Shown: positions 46,801 through 55,870 of the stretch, piece after piece
How the letters are laid out: each line of letters starts with the position of its first letter
Numbering within the stretch: the first letter of the stretch is position 1
Assembly (NCBI RefSeq): GCF_003171675.1
Contig: NZ_QFZQ01000006.1
Coordinates: 124,001 to 188,000 of the forward strand
Source of the DNA: Reichenbachiella versicolor
GTDB lineage: Bacteria; Bacteroidota; Bacteroidia; Cytophagales; Cyclobacteriaceae
DNA length: 64,000 nucleotides
Direction: 5' to 3'
Notes under the pieces: model-generated
Told to the model about the DNA's origin: nothing
Seen by the model: the letters and a program-made list of their open reading frames with translations, nothing else
Database searches by the model: none
Program-made: the position numbers and the translations under genes

Positions 46801-48543
46801 ATGATTGACCATTTTCAGACTCGTAACAAACTTATACGCATAGCGGCTTTATGTTTCTCTTTATTATTTACCGCTTTAAACCTCTCAATGGGTGCTACAA
46901 AAGGCTCTCGACCAAACGTAATTATTATTTTGGCGGACGATCTAGGATACGGTGATGTTGGTTTCAATAGAGATGAGTCATTTCCCAAAGACTTAGGTAT
47001 CATCCCTACTCCTAACCTTGACAAATTAGCTAATCAAGGAATTATTTGTACTAATGCACACGTCGCACACCCTTTTTGTGGCCCTAGCCGTACGGCTATC
47101 ATGACAGGTCTCTACCCTCATAGAATTGGCGCTCAATACAACCTTCCTAACAGTATATATTCTAAAAACGGAATTCCTACAGAAGAAACATATTTCTCTA
47201 CAATAATGAATAATTCAGGATATAGCACAATTGCTGTAGGTAAATGGCATCTCGGCAATGTAGAAGGAAAGCATCAACCACAAGATAGGGGGTTTGATGA
47301 ATTCTTTGGATTTCTTGGGGGTGGAAAAAACTACTTCCGAAGCAACTATGATGGAATTTGGTACAAATACAATAACAAAAGCAAAGAATACAATGATCCT
47401 TCATTGTATAACACTCCCAAAGATAGACCTAATCCTAATGAATACTTAAACCCTTTACACAGAGGACGTCACTATGTTGACAGAAAAGAGTTTGGAGAAG
47501 AGGAATATCTTACTGATATCCTCACAGATCAAGCAATCGACTTTATCAATAGAAAATCAGATGAAGAAGCCCCATTCATGATGTATTTAGCATACAATGC
47601 CCCTCACACTCCTCTACAAGCACCAGAAGATGAGATCAGAGCTTTCAAGAGTGCAAACCCAAACTTTGAAAAACTAATAAGAAACAGCTCTTATATTAAC
47701 GATTCAAAACCGATAGCTAAAGCAAAGACAAGTGAGAAGAAACAGAAACTAATCAACAAGTTTGTTGATGCAAGAATCACATATGCGACTATGGTAACCA
47801 ATCTAGACACCAATGTGGGACGTGTGATCAAAACGCTTGAGGAAAAAAGAGAATTGGATAATACAGTTATCATATTTTTCAGTGATAATGGAGGCTATAC
47901 CTATAGCAAAGGTGCGGTCAACTACCCTCTAGGAGGTCTAAAGGGAAGTGTTACAGAAGGAGGACATCGTGTCCCATTTTTTGTTCATTGGCCAGATAAA
48001 ATTAAGAAGCCAGCAACCTACCAATATCAAATTGGAGCTATCGATCTTTATCCCACATTAGTGAATCTTGCAGGTGGAAAAATCCCAACTCATAAGAAAA
48101 TAGATGGTAAAGATTTCATGGACAAAATAATTGCCGGCGAAGAAATAAGACCTGATGAATCTTTGTTTGTTATGAGACCTTTAAATGGATTTCAGAACGC
48201 TGCCGTAATTTCCTACCCATATAGAATTGTCAGACTAGGTGGTAAAGGAGTTTGGAAATTATACGATGTAAATGTTAACCCAGAACGAGAATTAGAAGGT
48301 AATGTAAACGGTACTACAGCCAGTGAAATCATATCAAATTTAGAGAAACAAGGGGCTAACTGGGCTCGAGAGTTTAAGGATGTTAGACCGGCATGGTTTG
48401 ATCACAATCGAGGAAATGGACACCCTCATCAGATCCTTTGGTATGGCAAAGATAACGGTGGTAATCTTGCTACTCCTAAACTACCAGGGTTGGAAAAAAC
48501 ATTCAACGACCCCAACCTTAAAAGTGAACACGTTGTAAACTAA
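46801..48543 (+). CDS. Secreted S1-family sulfatase
   Basis: Sulfatases of the S1 family remove sulfate esters with a formylglycine made from a cysteine. The 580 residues start with a signal sequence (about 10-31), then metal ligands in LADDLGYGDVG (D46, D47) and the maturation motif C93-G-P-S-R97 followed by TAIMTGLYPHRIG. Further metal-site residues lie in FFSDNGG. It needs a formylglycine-generating or anaerobic maturase encoded elsewhere. Next to agar/porphyran genes the likely substrate is sulfated galactan, for instance L-galactose-6-sulfate of porphyran; that is inference. Confidence 0.9.
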   Translation: MIDHFQTRNKLIRIAALCFSLLFTALNLSMGATKGSRPNVIIILADDLGYGDVGFNRDESFPKDLGIIPTPNLDKLANQGIICTNAHVAHPFCGPSRTAIMTGLYPHRIGAQYNLPNSIYSKNGIPTEETYFSTIMNNSGYSTIAVGKWHLGNVEGKHQPQDRGFDEFFGFLGGGKNYFRSNYDGIWYKYNNKSKEYNDPSLYNTPKDRPNPNEYLNPLHRGRHYVDRKEFGEEEYLTDILTDQAIDFINRKSDEEAPFMMYLAYNAPHTPLQAPEDEIRAFKSANPNFEKLIRNSSYINDSKPIAKAKTSEKKQKLINKFVDARITYATMVTNLDTNVGRVIKTLEEKRELDNTVIIFFSDNGGYTYSKGAVNYPLGGLKGSVTEGGHRVPFFVHWPDKIKKPATYQYQIGAIDLYPTLVNLAGGKIPTHKKIDGKDFMDKIIAGEEIRPDESLFVMRPLNGFQNAAVISYPYRIVRLGGKGVWKLYDVNVNPERELEGNVNGTTASEIISNLEKQGANWAREFKDVRPAWFDHNRGNGHPHQILWYGKDNGGNLATPKLPGLEKTFNDPNLKSEHVVN

Positions 48544-48678
48544 CAAATTCATAATCAAGTTATTGTCAAGACTAAATTCTCACACTCTATCAATAACCTT
48601 ACTATCCCTTGGAGAGAATAGAGCATTATTAATCAATTGGTAACCTTGAAGTAAAAAATGAAAAGTTAGATTTGCTAA

Positions 48679-49257
48679 ATGTCCGCTCGTCAGCTCAATA
48701 GTCAAGTGTCCGAATTGAAGTCGGGCAATCATGATACGCTCAGAGAGTTGTTTGATTCTCATTTCGCTTATCTAATGAGGATAGCGTATTCCTTAACACA
48801 GAACCGAGAGGTATCGGAAGAACTGGTTCAAGATGTTTTTGTTTCCCTTTGGAATGGACGCGCCAATTTGAATGAAGACACTTCGTTCAATGGCTACCTT
48901 AATCAAGCAGTCAAAAATCGATGCTATACTTATTTCAGAAGGAAATCTGATTTTGATATTGTAGATATTGATGATGCTCCTCATTCGGATATTAGTATAA
49001 TGTCAGATTGCAACCTAGAAGCTTCCGATCTTGCTCAAAGTATCCGTGTGGCTATTTCATCTTTACCCGAGAAAACAAGAGTTGTTTTTCAAATGAGTAG
49101 AGAGCATGAACTGTCTTATGACCAGATAGCTGAGGAACTAAATATCTCTTCCAAAACAGTCGAATACCACATGACCAATGCTTTGAAACTACTAAGAGAA
49201 TCTCTGAGCCCCTTAGGATATTTATCCTTGATTATGACCATCTCTTATCTTTGGTAA
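48679..49257 (+). CDS. ECF-type RNA polymerase sigma factor
   Basis: The 192 residues show sigma region 2 (FDSHFAYLMRIAYSLTQNREVSEELVQDVFVSLW, given as a block) and region 4 with the helix-turn-helix LSYDQIAEELNISSKTVEYHMTNALKLLRE. It is the Bacteroidota ECF type paired with FecR. The next genes are its FecR anti-sigma factor and a TonB receptor with an STN signalling domain. A substrate bound by the receptor should free this sigma factor to transcribe the receptor genes. Confidence 0.93.
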   Translation: MSARQLNSQVSELKSGNHDTLRELFDSHFAYLMRIAYSLTQNREVSEELVQDVFVSLWNGRANLNEDTSFNGYLNQAVKNRCYTYFRRKSDFDIVDIDDAPHSDISIMSDCNLEASDLAQSIRVAISSLPEKTRVVFQMSREHELSYDQIAEELNISSKTVEYHMTNALKLLRESLSPLGYLSLIMTISYLW

Positions 49258-49433
49258 TATAAAATCAGCCCAAGAAGAAAACCACCTAACTCACTCTTTT
49301 TCAAAAAATTGAACATTAATCCCCTACCGTTTTATAGTCTTAGTTAAAATTTTTTCAAAAAAATTCCATTAATAGACTAGGGTGAGTTTCCAAAAGAGGT
49401 ATTGCTACTTCGGAAACCAAAACTTAATGTCAA

Positions 49434-50435
49434 TTGGAACACGAAAATTTAAACTTGTTAGTCAAGTACCTCAGCCATGAGTTGAACTCAGAAGAGGAAA
49501 AAGCTTTTGAAGCATGGCGACTTTCAAGTGATGCTAACGAAAAGATTATTGCAGATGCTGAGAAAGTATGGCAACAAAGTCCTGATCCTATCTCAGATGA
49601 AGAACTAATAATATCGATTGGAAGTGACAAGGAGAAAGTATGGGCAGGCATCGCTCAAAAAACCAAAGACAATCAGATATGGATATCTTCTAAACCACAA
49701 AAATGGTATTATGGAATCGCGGCTTCGATTGCGCTTTTGATTGGTTTTTTCATACTTCAAAACCAATGGGTCTCTTCTGACTCTGCACATCTGATCTCAG
49801 TCTTAGCCAAAGACAGTATTCGTCAAGTAACACTTCCAGATAGTAGTGTAGTATGGCTACAGGCTAACTCTTCATTGAGCTACTATGATTTTGAAGGTAA
49901 AGAATCTAGAGATGTTATATTGGATGGACGAGCTTTCTTTGAAGTTAAAAGAGATGAATCTAAGCCATTTTCGATTGAGACTAATAACGCATTGGTCACT
50001 GTTCTCGGAACTTCTTTCGAACTAAGTTCTACTGGAGAACTAAATGCTGAAGAACTCATTGTGACTACTGGGAGAGTGGCTTATAGTCCTCTAGAGAATA
50101 GGTCCAAGAAAATAGAACTGATCAAAGGAGAACGAGCAGTATTGACTGGCACGAATAGTCTTCCTTCAAAATCTATCAACTCAGATCGCAACTACCTTTC
50201 TTGGAAAACTGGAATCTTGACTTTTGAAAATGACCCTCTAGAAGTAGTAGATCTAGCACTGTCCAACCATTACGATGTTGATATTCGACTAGATGCATCA
50301 TTACCTAGTGACAAGAGGCTGACGGCAAGTTTCAAGGACAAAGAGCTTGATCAGGTTCTCGATGTCTTATGTGCTCTCTACAACATGAAGTACAAATCTC
50401 AAAACGGAATCATTAACCTATATGTACAGCGCTAA
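49434..50435 (+). CDS. FecR-family anti-sigma factor
   Basis: The 333-residue protein has a cytoplasmic N-terminal anti-sigma domain (about 1-85), one membrane segment (about 91-110, WYYGIAASIALLIGFFI), a periplasmic FecR domain (IRQVTLPDSSVVWLQANSSLSY onward) and a C-terminal DUF4974-type region. The start is a TTG at 49434: an in-frame TAA sits at 49425-49427, and no ATG follows in frame until deep in the domain. A small GTTTCC/GGAAAC hairpin lies just upstream. It relays the receptor signal to the ECF sigma factor. Confidence 0.9.
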   Translation: MEHENLNLLVKYLSHELNSEEEKAFEAWRLSSDANEKIIADAEKVWQQSPDPISDEELIISIGSDKEKVWAGIAQKTKDNQIWISSKPQKWYYGIAASIALLIGFFILQNQWVSSDSAHLISVLAKDSIRQVTLPDSSVVWLQANSSLSYYDFEGKESRDVILDGRAFFEVKRDESKPFSIETNNALVTVLGTSFELSSTGELNAEELIVTTGRVAYSPLENRSKKIELIKGERAVLTGTNSLPSKSINSDRNYLSWKTGILTFENDPLEVVDLALSNHYDVDIRLDASLPSDKRLTASFKDKELDQVLDVLCALYNMKYKSQNGIINLYVQR

Positions 50436-50449
50436 GCGCTACTATCATC

Positions 50450-53062
50450 ATGAAATCAAAATTGATCATATTAGCTATGCTCCTACAGGTGTTGAGCAGT
50501 GTAGCGCAGAAAAAGGATATAAGTGAGCTCCAGATCTCACTCAAGGGAAAAGGAAAGCCGACAGTGGGCTCCGTAATATCTCAGCTTCAAGATAAACACA
50601 ATATAGAATGGGCATATGATGAATCATCATTAGACCTATTGTTGGCTACGAATTTGCCGACTGGCAAATCTATGAAGGTGAAATCAGTACTCAATGACTT
50701 GACGAATGTCACAGGTACTTCTTATCAAATCATGAGTAATCAAGTGATTTTGAAGAAAGACCAAACAGTCGCTGGAAAAAAATTCACCATCAGTGGACAA
50801 GTCGTAGATACGAAAACTGGTGAAGATTTAATCGGTGCCACTGTAAGAGTAGAAGGGAAAACACTAGGAGTAGTTACTAACCTATATGGCTTTTACTCAT
50901 TGACATTGCCCTCAGGTTCGTACAATATATCCTGCTCATATGTAGGATATCAGAAAAAAGTTCAGACGGTTCAACTCACCAAAGACGTAGTTGTCAAGTT
51001 TGATCTATCCAACGATGAAGAAGTGCTGGACGAAGTCGTGGTAGTGGCTACGAGAGAAGAAGATGAAAATATCACCTCGGTAGAAGCTAGTGTGGAACAG
51101 GTGAATATCGAAACAGTCAAAAAGATGCCTGCGCTATTTGGCGAAATAGATATTATCAAAACGGTTCAGCTACTACCGGGCGTCAAGACCTTTGGAGAAG
51201 GAAGTTCAGGATTCTTTGTTCGTGGAGGAAATGTTGACCAAAACTTGGTACTCCTAGACGAAGCTCCTATCTACAACGCTTCTCACCTATTTGGATTCTT
51301 TTCAGCATTCAACCCTGAAGCGATCAAAGATATGAAGCTCTACAAGGGAGGTATCCCTAGTATGTATGGTGGTAGACTATCGTCAGTATTGGATATTAGA
51401 ATGAAAGAAGGAAACTCAAAATCATGGGGAATGGCCGGGGGTATAGGAACTATGATGACTAGACTAGGCGTAGAAGCTCCTGTAACTAAAAAAGGTTCCA
51501 TCATGATAGGTGCTCGTCGTTCGTACCTAGATACATTTGGTAAAGTATCCAACTGGGTACGAGGTAGAAAAAACAATCCTGGAGAACAATTCTTCTTCTA
51601 TGACCTCAATGCCAAAGCCAACTACAGATTCAGCGACAAGGATAGATTGTTTATCTCTGGGTATTTTGGACGCGATGTGATTGCTACTGAAATAGATCAA
51701 AACAGCAAAGTCAGACTAGAATGGGGAAATACGACAGGAACGGTTAGATGGAACCATATTTTCACGCCAAAACTGTTCTCGAATGTAACTTACTACTATA
51801 GTAACTATGACTATTTCTTAGATTTTTCAGATGATGTACTTGCCGTAATCTGGGAATCTAATCTAAGTGAACACAGTGTGAAGCTTGATTTCGGAGCGTA
51901 TTTAAACCCTAACAACACGCTGAAATTTGGAGCACAGACTATTCAACATGCGATCAGACCCGGTAGCATATCTATCGACACTGAAGAGAATGGATTGGAC
52001 AAATATATCATTGAGAAAAATCTCTCTTATGAATCTGCTGCCTATGTCAGCAATGACCAGACTCTTGGCAAACTTAGACTTGACTATGGTCTTCGATTCT
52101 CAACACTTCAAAATGTAGGACCACAGGAAGAATACAAATTAAACTCGGAGTACGTGGTTACGGACACCGTTAAGCATAGAAAAGGAGTATACAACAGTTA
52201 TTACAACTTCGAACCAAGGTTGAGTGCTAGGTATCAGTTGAACAAAACGACTTCGATCAAGTCTAGCTACAATAGAACAGCTCAATATATACAGCTCGCT
52301 TCTAATGGAAACTTTGCGTCTCCGTTTGACATCTGGTTCTCTAGTAGTCCTCAGGTAAGCCCTCAATTAGCAGATCAAGTAGTGCTAGGATGGTTCAAGA
52401 ACTTTAGCAATAACTCTATCGAATTCTCGGCTGAGTTGTATTACAAGTATTTTCATAATGCCATCGACTTCAAGGATCAGGCAGAGCTTCTATTCAATGA
52501 AAACCTAGAAGGTGAGCTTCGCAAAGGAGTAGGAAGAGCCTATGGCCTAGAGTTAATGCTCCGAAAAAACAAAGGAAAGTTGACCGGTTGGGTGAGTTAC
52601 ACGCTTTCTAAGGCTGAACGAAAGACAGCTACTATCAACAATGACAACTGGTACAATGCCAAACATGACAAACCTCATGATCTCTCTATCGTAGCGACAT
52701 ATGAAATCACTCCAAGGATTTCATTGGGTACCAACTTCATCTACTCAAGTGGTGGAGCAGTTACATTCCCTACAGGAAGATACTACTACAGAGGGGCTGC
52801 CGTACCGATATACTCGGAGAGAAACGGAGAGAGATTACCAGCTTATCACAGATTAGATGCATCTCTGATCCTTAAGAACAAAAAGAACGCAAACAGAAGA
52901 TTTCAAGGCGAATGGGTGTTCAGCGTATACAATGCCTATGCTCGCAAAAATGCCTTCACGATACAGTTTAGACAAGATGAAATTGACCCCAATGTCACCT
53001 ATGCTCAGAAACTGGCCATCTTCAGCATCGTTCCTTCAGTCACTTACAACTTTAGATTTTAA
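50450..53062 (+). CDS. TonB-dependent receptor with STN signalling domain
   Basis: The 870 residues comprise a signal peptide (1-19), an STN (secretin/TonB short N-terminal) signalling domain (about 25-110), a carboxypeptidase-regulatory-like domain (ISGQVVDTKTGEDLIGATV onward), a plug (GGNVDQNLVLLDEAPIYN) and a barrel ending NFRF. STN domains contact FecR, which completes the sigma/FecR/receptor cascade. It is not a SusC type: it has no SusD partner and is followed by a DUF4249 lipoprotein. The ligand is unknown; the sulfated-galactan context is only suggestive. Confidence 0.9.
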   Translation: MKSKLIILAMLLQVLSSVAQKKDISELQISLKGKGKPTVGSVISQLQDKHNIEWAYDESSLDLLLATNLPTGKSMKVKSVLNDLTNVTGTSYQIMSNQVILKKDQTVAGKKFTISGQVVDTKTGEDLIGATVRVEGKTLGVVTNLYGFYSLTLPSGSYNISCSYVGYQKKVQTVQLTKDVVVKFDLSNDEEVLDEVVVVATREEDENITSVEASVEQVNIETVKKMPALFGEIDIIKTVQLLPGVKTFGEGSSGFFVRGGNVDQNLVLLDEAPIYNASHLFGFFSAFNPEAIKDMKLYKGGIPSMYGGRLSSVLDIRMKEGNSKSWGMAGGIGTMMTRLGVEAPVTKKGSIMIGARRSYLDTFGKVSNWVRGRKNNPGEQFFFYDLNAKANYRFSDKDRLFISGYFGRDVIATEIDQNSKVRLEWGNTTGTVRWNHIFTPKLFSNVTYYYSNYDYFLDFSDDVLAVIWESNLSEHSVKLDFGAYLNPNNTLKFGAQTIQHAIRPGSISIDTEENGLDKYIIEKNLSYESAAYVSNDQTLGKLRLDYGLRFSTLQNVGPQEEYKLNSEYVVTDTVKHRKGVYNSYYNFEPRLSARYQLNKTTSIKSSYNRTAQYIQLASNGNFASPFDIWFSSSPQVSPQLADQVVLGWFKNFSNNSIEFSAELYYKYFHNAIDFKDQAELLFNENLEGELRKGVGRAYGLELMLRKNKGKLTGWVSYTLSKAERKTATINNDNWYNAKHDKPHDLSIVATYEITPRISLGTNFIYSSGGAVTFPTGRYYYRGAAVPIYSERNGERLPAYHRLDASLILKNKKNANRRFQGEWVFSVYNAYARKNAFTIQFRQDEIDPNVTYAQKLAIFSIVPSVTYNFRF

Positions 53063-53072
53063 TACCTGACAG

Positions 53073-53900
53073 ATGAAAAATATTATAATAACAATTTTGG
53101 TAACCACTGTCCTATGCTCATGCTTTGAGGACAGAATAGACTTGGATCTCAATGCCGAAGATCCCAAACTAGCTGTGGAAGGCTGGATTACAGACCTCGA
53201 CGAGCCACAGTTCATCATTCTATCACTCACGGTCAATTACCTAGGTGATCAAGACCCTAACTATGTCTCTGGAGCACAGGTCACCTTGAGTGACGAAGTA
53301 GAATCCTTTACCATGGAGGAGAGAAATAAAGGACACTATTTCTTGCCATCAGACTGGGAACCTAGAATAGGTGATACCTATTCCTTAGAGATAACATATG
53401 AAGGGCAAACCTATAGAGCTACGGAAAAGATGCGAGCTTGTCCTGAGCTACAAGACCTAGACTACAAAGAGGATGATTTCGATGAGCTATTCGAGGATAA
53501 TGAAGTATTTCCTCAATCATATAGTGTATCATTTTCTTTTCAAGATCCTCCAGGTATAGGTGAAGGATATTACGTCTGTGACTATGTATCAGGAACAGAT
53601 GAGAGAGATTTCTTTATTAACTGGGGATATACCAACGATGAATTCTTTGACGGGGACTTCGTAGAAGATGTAAGTGCCACGTTCATAGATTACCCTCTTT
53701 TCATTGGGGATACAGCAATAGTAGAAATGTTTGCTGTCAGTACTGAAGCATCAAAATATTTAGGAGAAATAGAAAATGAGCTCTTTGGTAACGGTCCATT
53801 CGATTCACCACCGGCCAATGTAATGACCAATATATCGAATGGTGGAGTTGGATACTTCATGATAGGTGCAGTCCAACGAGATACCATCGTCTTAAAATAG
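53073..53900 (+). CDS. DUF4249-family lipoprotein
   Basis: The 275 residues begin with a lipoprotein signal (LCSCFED, cysteine near 17) and show the DUF4249 layout: DLNAEDPKLAVEGWITD at the start, strand-rich middle with PRIGDTYSLEI, and a C-terminal PPANVMTNISNGGVGYF block. DUF4249 proteins usually follow TonB receptors of this type and probably sit on the outer membrane as their partner, a rough counterpart of SusD. It starts 10 bp after the receptor and ends the operon. Function of the family is not established. Confidence 0.82.
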   Translation: MKNIIITILVTTVLCSCFEDRIDLDLNAEDPKLAVEGWITDLDEPQFIILSLTVNYLGDQDPNYVSGAQVTLSDEVESFTMEERNKGHYFLPSDWEPRIGDTYSLEITYEGQTYRATEKMRACPELQDLDYKEDDFDELFEDNEVFPQSYSVSFSFQDPPGIGEGYYVCDYVSGTDERDFFINWGYTNDEFFDGDFVEDVSATFIDYPLFIGDTAIVEMFAVSTEASKYLGEIENELFGNGPFDSPPANVMTNISNGGVGYFMIGAVQRDTIVLK

Positions 53901-53917
53901 TTGTTTTTTGTGAATAC

Positions 53918-53965
53918 AAAAGGTGTGGAATGGGATCCTTCCAGTTCCTGTTCTCACCTTTTTTT
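53918..53965 (+). terminator. Probable terminator after the sigma/FecR/TonB operon
   Basis: AAAAGGTG (53918-53925) pairs with CACCTTTT (53955-53962), with a nested GGAA...TTCC arm, and a T-run follows to 53965. Confidence 0.65.
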
Positions 53966-54157
53966 AAGAGAACTTAACAGCTTAGAAGTATCCCTTCCGC
54001 GATTTCCTTTTTACCGACCGAAACAACATTAACCCATTATATGGGATCCATAAGATAATTACACAAAAAGTACGTTTGAACGGCTCAGATATAGATTTTG
54101 ATAAGTCTCTCAAACGAACTTTATATAACAATTTGACAAATTAAAAATCTGTTGAAA

Positions 54158-55285
54158 ATGATAACTAGTAAGCAAATCATTAATAATGCAAGTCTACTAT
54201 TCACTTTGCTACCTCTCTTGATAGGTCTAATAAGCTGTAGTGAAGATGAAGATAGTTTTGAATCTAGCACCCTCAAAAGTGACATCTCCAATCAGACTTA
54301 TGCTAATATTCTGGAGAGTAAGTTTAACAAGCTACCCAATGAAGCTGAAGTAGCTATAGCACTGGTACACGACGGAATCACCGAATACCTCGGAGTAATA
54401 AATGACAACAAAGTCCTAAAGGGTATCAATAATGAAAACAGCGTATTTGAGATAGGCTCCATTACCAAGGTATTCGCTAGTATTTGTCTCTCTGAAATGG
54501 TATCCTCAAATGAAGCCTCTATGAATGAGACGCTTCAAGAGCAGTTTGATTTTCAACTAAAGGCAGGTGGTAATATCACGCTAGAGCAACTAGCCAATCA
54601 TACATCTGGCTTGCCTAGATTACCTTCTAATCTTGGTGAAATCCAAAATTTTGATCAAGAGGATCCCTATCTATCCTATTCATACGACAACCTCAAAAGC
54701 TATCTGAAAAACCATGCGGAACTAAATAATCCAAGTGGAACGAAGTATGAATATTCTAACTTAGGAATGGGTGTTTTAGGGTATTGTTTGGCTCAAAAAA
54801 AGAATACTACTGTAGAGGAAATGATGCAAAGTATAATCTTTAGCCCACTTGAAATGACCAGCACTACCACCATACTTGACAATGTAGATGCATCTAAACT
54901 AGTGGAACCAAGAGACCCAGATGGCAATATCGTTTCTCACTGGAATTTTGCCGAAACTATGTCCTGTGCAGGATCAATCAAGTCTTCAGTAACTGATATG
55001 GCCAAGTTCATTCTTAAAAACATCGAAGACGATGCAGTGTATAATTTACCTCAGAAAACAACCTTTGAAATAAGTAAGAACCTATACATGGGACTTGGTT
55101 GGCATATAGAAGAAAATGACAATGCCACTATACATACGCACAGCGGAGGTACTGGAGGTTTTGCATCTACCATTATGATTGACAAGGACAAAAAAACAGG
55201 TATCATCGTACTATCCAATGTAGAAGATTATCATAATGCTATTATCCCTGTTTGCAATGAACTGATGGCAGAAATTGGTAAGTGA
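54158..55285 (+). CDS. Serine beta-lactamase-fold lipoprotein (class C/DD-peptidase-like hydrolase)
   Basis: The 375-residue product has a lipoprotein signal (GLISCSEDED, cysteine near residue 27). The active-site set of the beta-lactamase/DD-peptidase superfamily is complete: SxxK in GSITKVF, YxN in YEYSNLGMG, and HSGGTGGF in place of KTG. Such proteins include esterases and D-amino-acid peptidases; resistance is not implied. MITSKQI at 54158 is preferred over a TTG two codons earlier. It stands alone between a terminator and the palindromic array. Confidence 0.85.
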   Translation: MITSKQIINNASLLFTLLPLLIGLISCSEDEDSFESSTLKSDISNQTYANILESKFNKLPNEAEVAIALVHDGITEYLGVINDNKVLKGINNENSVFEIGSITKVFASICLSEMVSSNEASMNETLQEQFDFQLKAGGNITLEQLANHTSGLPRLPSNLGEIQNFDQEDPYLSYSYDNLKSYLKNHAELNNPSGTKYEYSNLGMGVLGYCLAQKKNTTVEEMMQSIIFSPLEMTSTTTILDNVDASKLVEPRDPDGNIVSHWNFAETMSCAGSIKSSVTDMAKFILKNIEDDAVYNLPQKTTFEISKNLYMGLGWHIEENDNATIHTHSGGTGGFASTIMIDKDKKTGIIVLSNVEDYHNAIIPVCNELMAEIGK

Positions 55286-55410
55286 TCCGAGGCAAACAGA
55301 ATTATCACACTAATTACCTGATAGCTTCGGATTATTTGATGGCAAACGATAGCATTATTCTCATTCTAAGAATAAATCAGCGTCATTAAATGACCATACG
55401 CTATAATTCT

Positions 55411-55622
55411 GTGGTCATTCGCTAAAAAAAATGACTCTACGCACTTTTGGAAGGGGTATTCGCTGTTTTGGAAGGCCCATTCGCACTTTTTTATAGCCAT
55501 TCGCATGCGAATACCCCTTTAAAATCAGCGAATGGCACTCAAAAAACCGCGAATGGCCCCTGAAAATGTGCGAATGACCCCAGAAAATCTCCGTAGAGTC
55601 ATTTTTTTCAGCGAACAGCCAT
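55411..55622. repeat. Long inverted array with 21-bp period
   Basis: Nine copies of GCGAAT are arranged head to head: ATTCGC at 55417, 55458, 55479 and 55499, then GCGAAT at 55507, 55528, 55549, 55570 and (as GCGAAC) 55611. Spacings are 41, 21, 20, then 21, 21, 21, 41 bp. Each right-hand unit runs GCGAATGGC(CCC) and then an A-run. The outer arms (55425-55441 with 55592-55608) are perfectly complementary over 17 bp, and weaker pairing reaches 55411 and 55622. The middle contains a 14-bp perfect palindrome around GCATGC. It may bind a protein at two-turn intervals, form a long RNA hairpin, or be a mobile-element remnant. Confidence 0.85.
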
Positions 55623-55697
55623 TTTTTCTGGGTTTTTATAACTCAAAACCACTTAGCGCCATTTCTTTAGAGATTTGGTTTTTCATAAGAATAAATA

Positions 55698-55726
55698 TTG
55701 TAAATACCTAGCTTGTAAATACTTAG
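55698..55726. promoter_or_regulatory. 14-bp direct repeat upstream of the methyltransferase
   Basis: TTGTAAATACCTAG (55698-55711) and TTGTAAATACTTAG (55713-55726) are direct repeats with 15-bp spacing and one mismatch. They lie about 145 bp before the methyltransferase start and could be an operator for its N-terminal HTH. Confidence 0.45.
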
Positions 55727-55838
55727 TATCGGTTTATGTCATTGAACATTTAATATACAACAATTTATAACTCGATAGTCATATTGCCATTTAAAAAATA
55801 AACCCTTTGAATCAATACAAATCTCTAAACAATAAACT

Positions 55839-55846
55839 TAAGTTTG
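55839..55846 (+). promoter_or_regulatory. Candidate -7 element of the R-M genes
   Basis: TAAGTTTG matches TAnnTTTG exactly, 25 bp before the ATG at 55871. No TTTG lies 19-21 bases upstream, so the promoter is incomplete by the consensus. Confidence 0.4.
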
Positions 55847-55870
55847 TAACCATGTATAAGGTTGTGCAAT

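Noticed and set aside
54158-55285. Antibiotic-resistance beta-lactamase
   Set aside because: It is a lipoprotein of the broad serine-hydrolase superfamily, with no evidence for drug hydrolysis.
55411-55622. CRISPR array as explanation of the repeated units
   Set aside because: Units are 21 bp with no unique spacers and reverse orientation in the middle; no cas genes are near.
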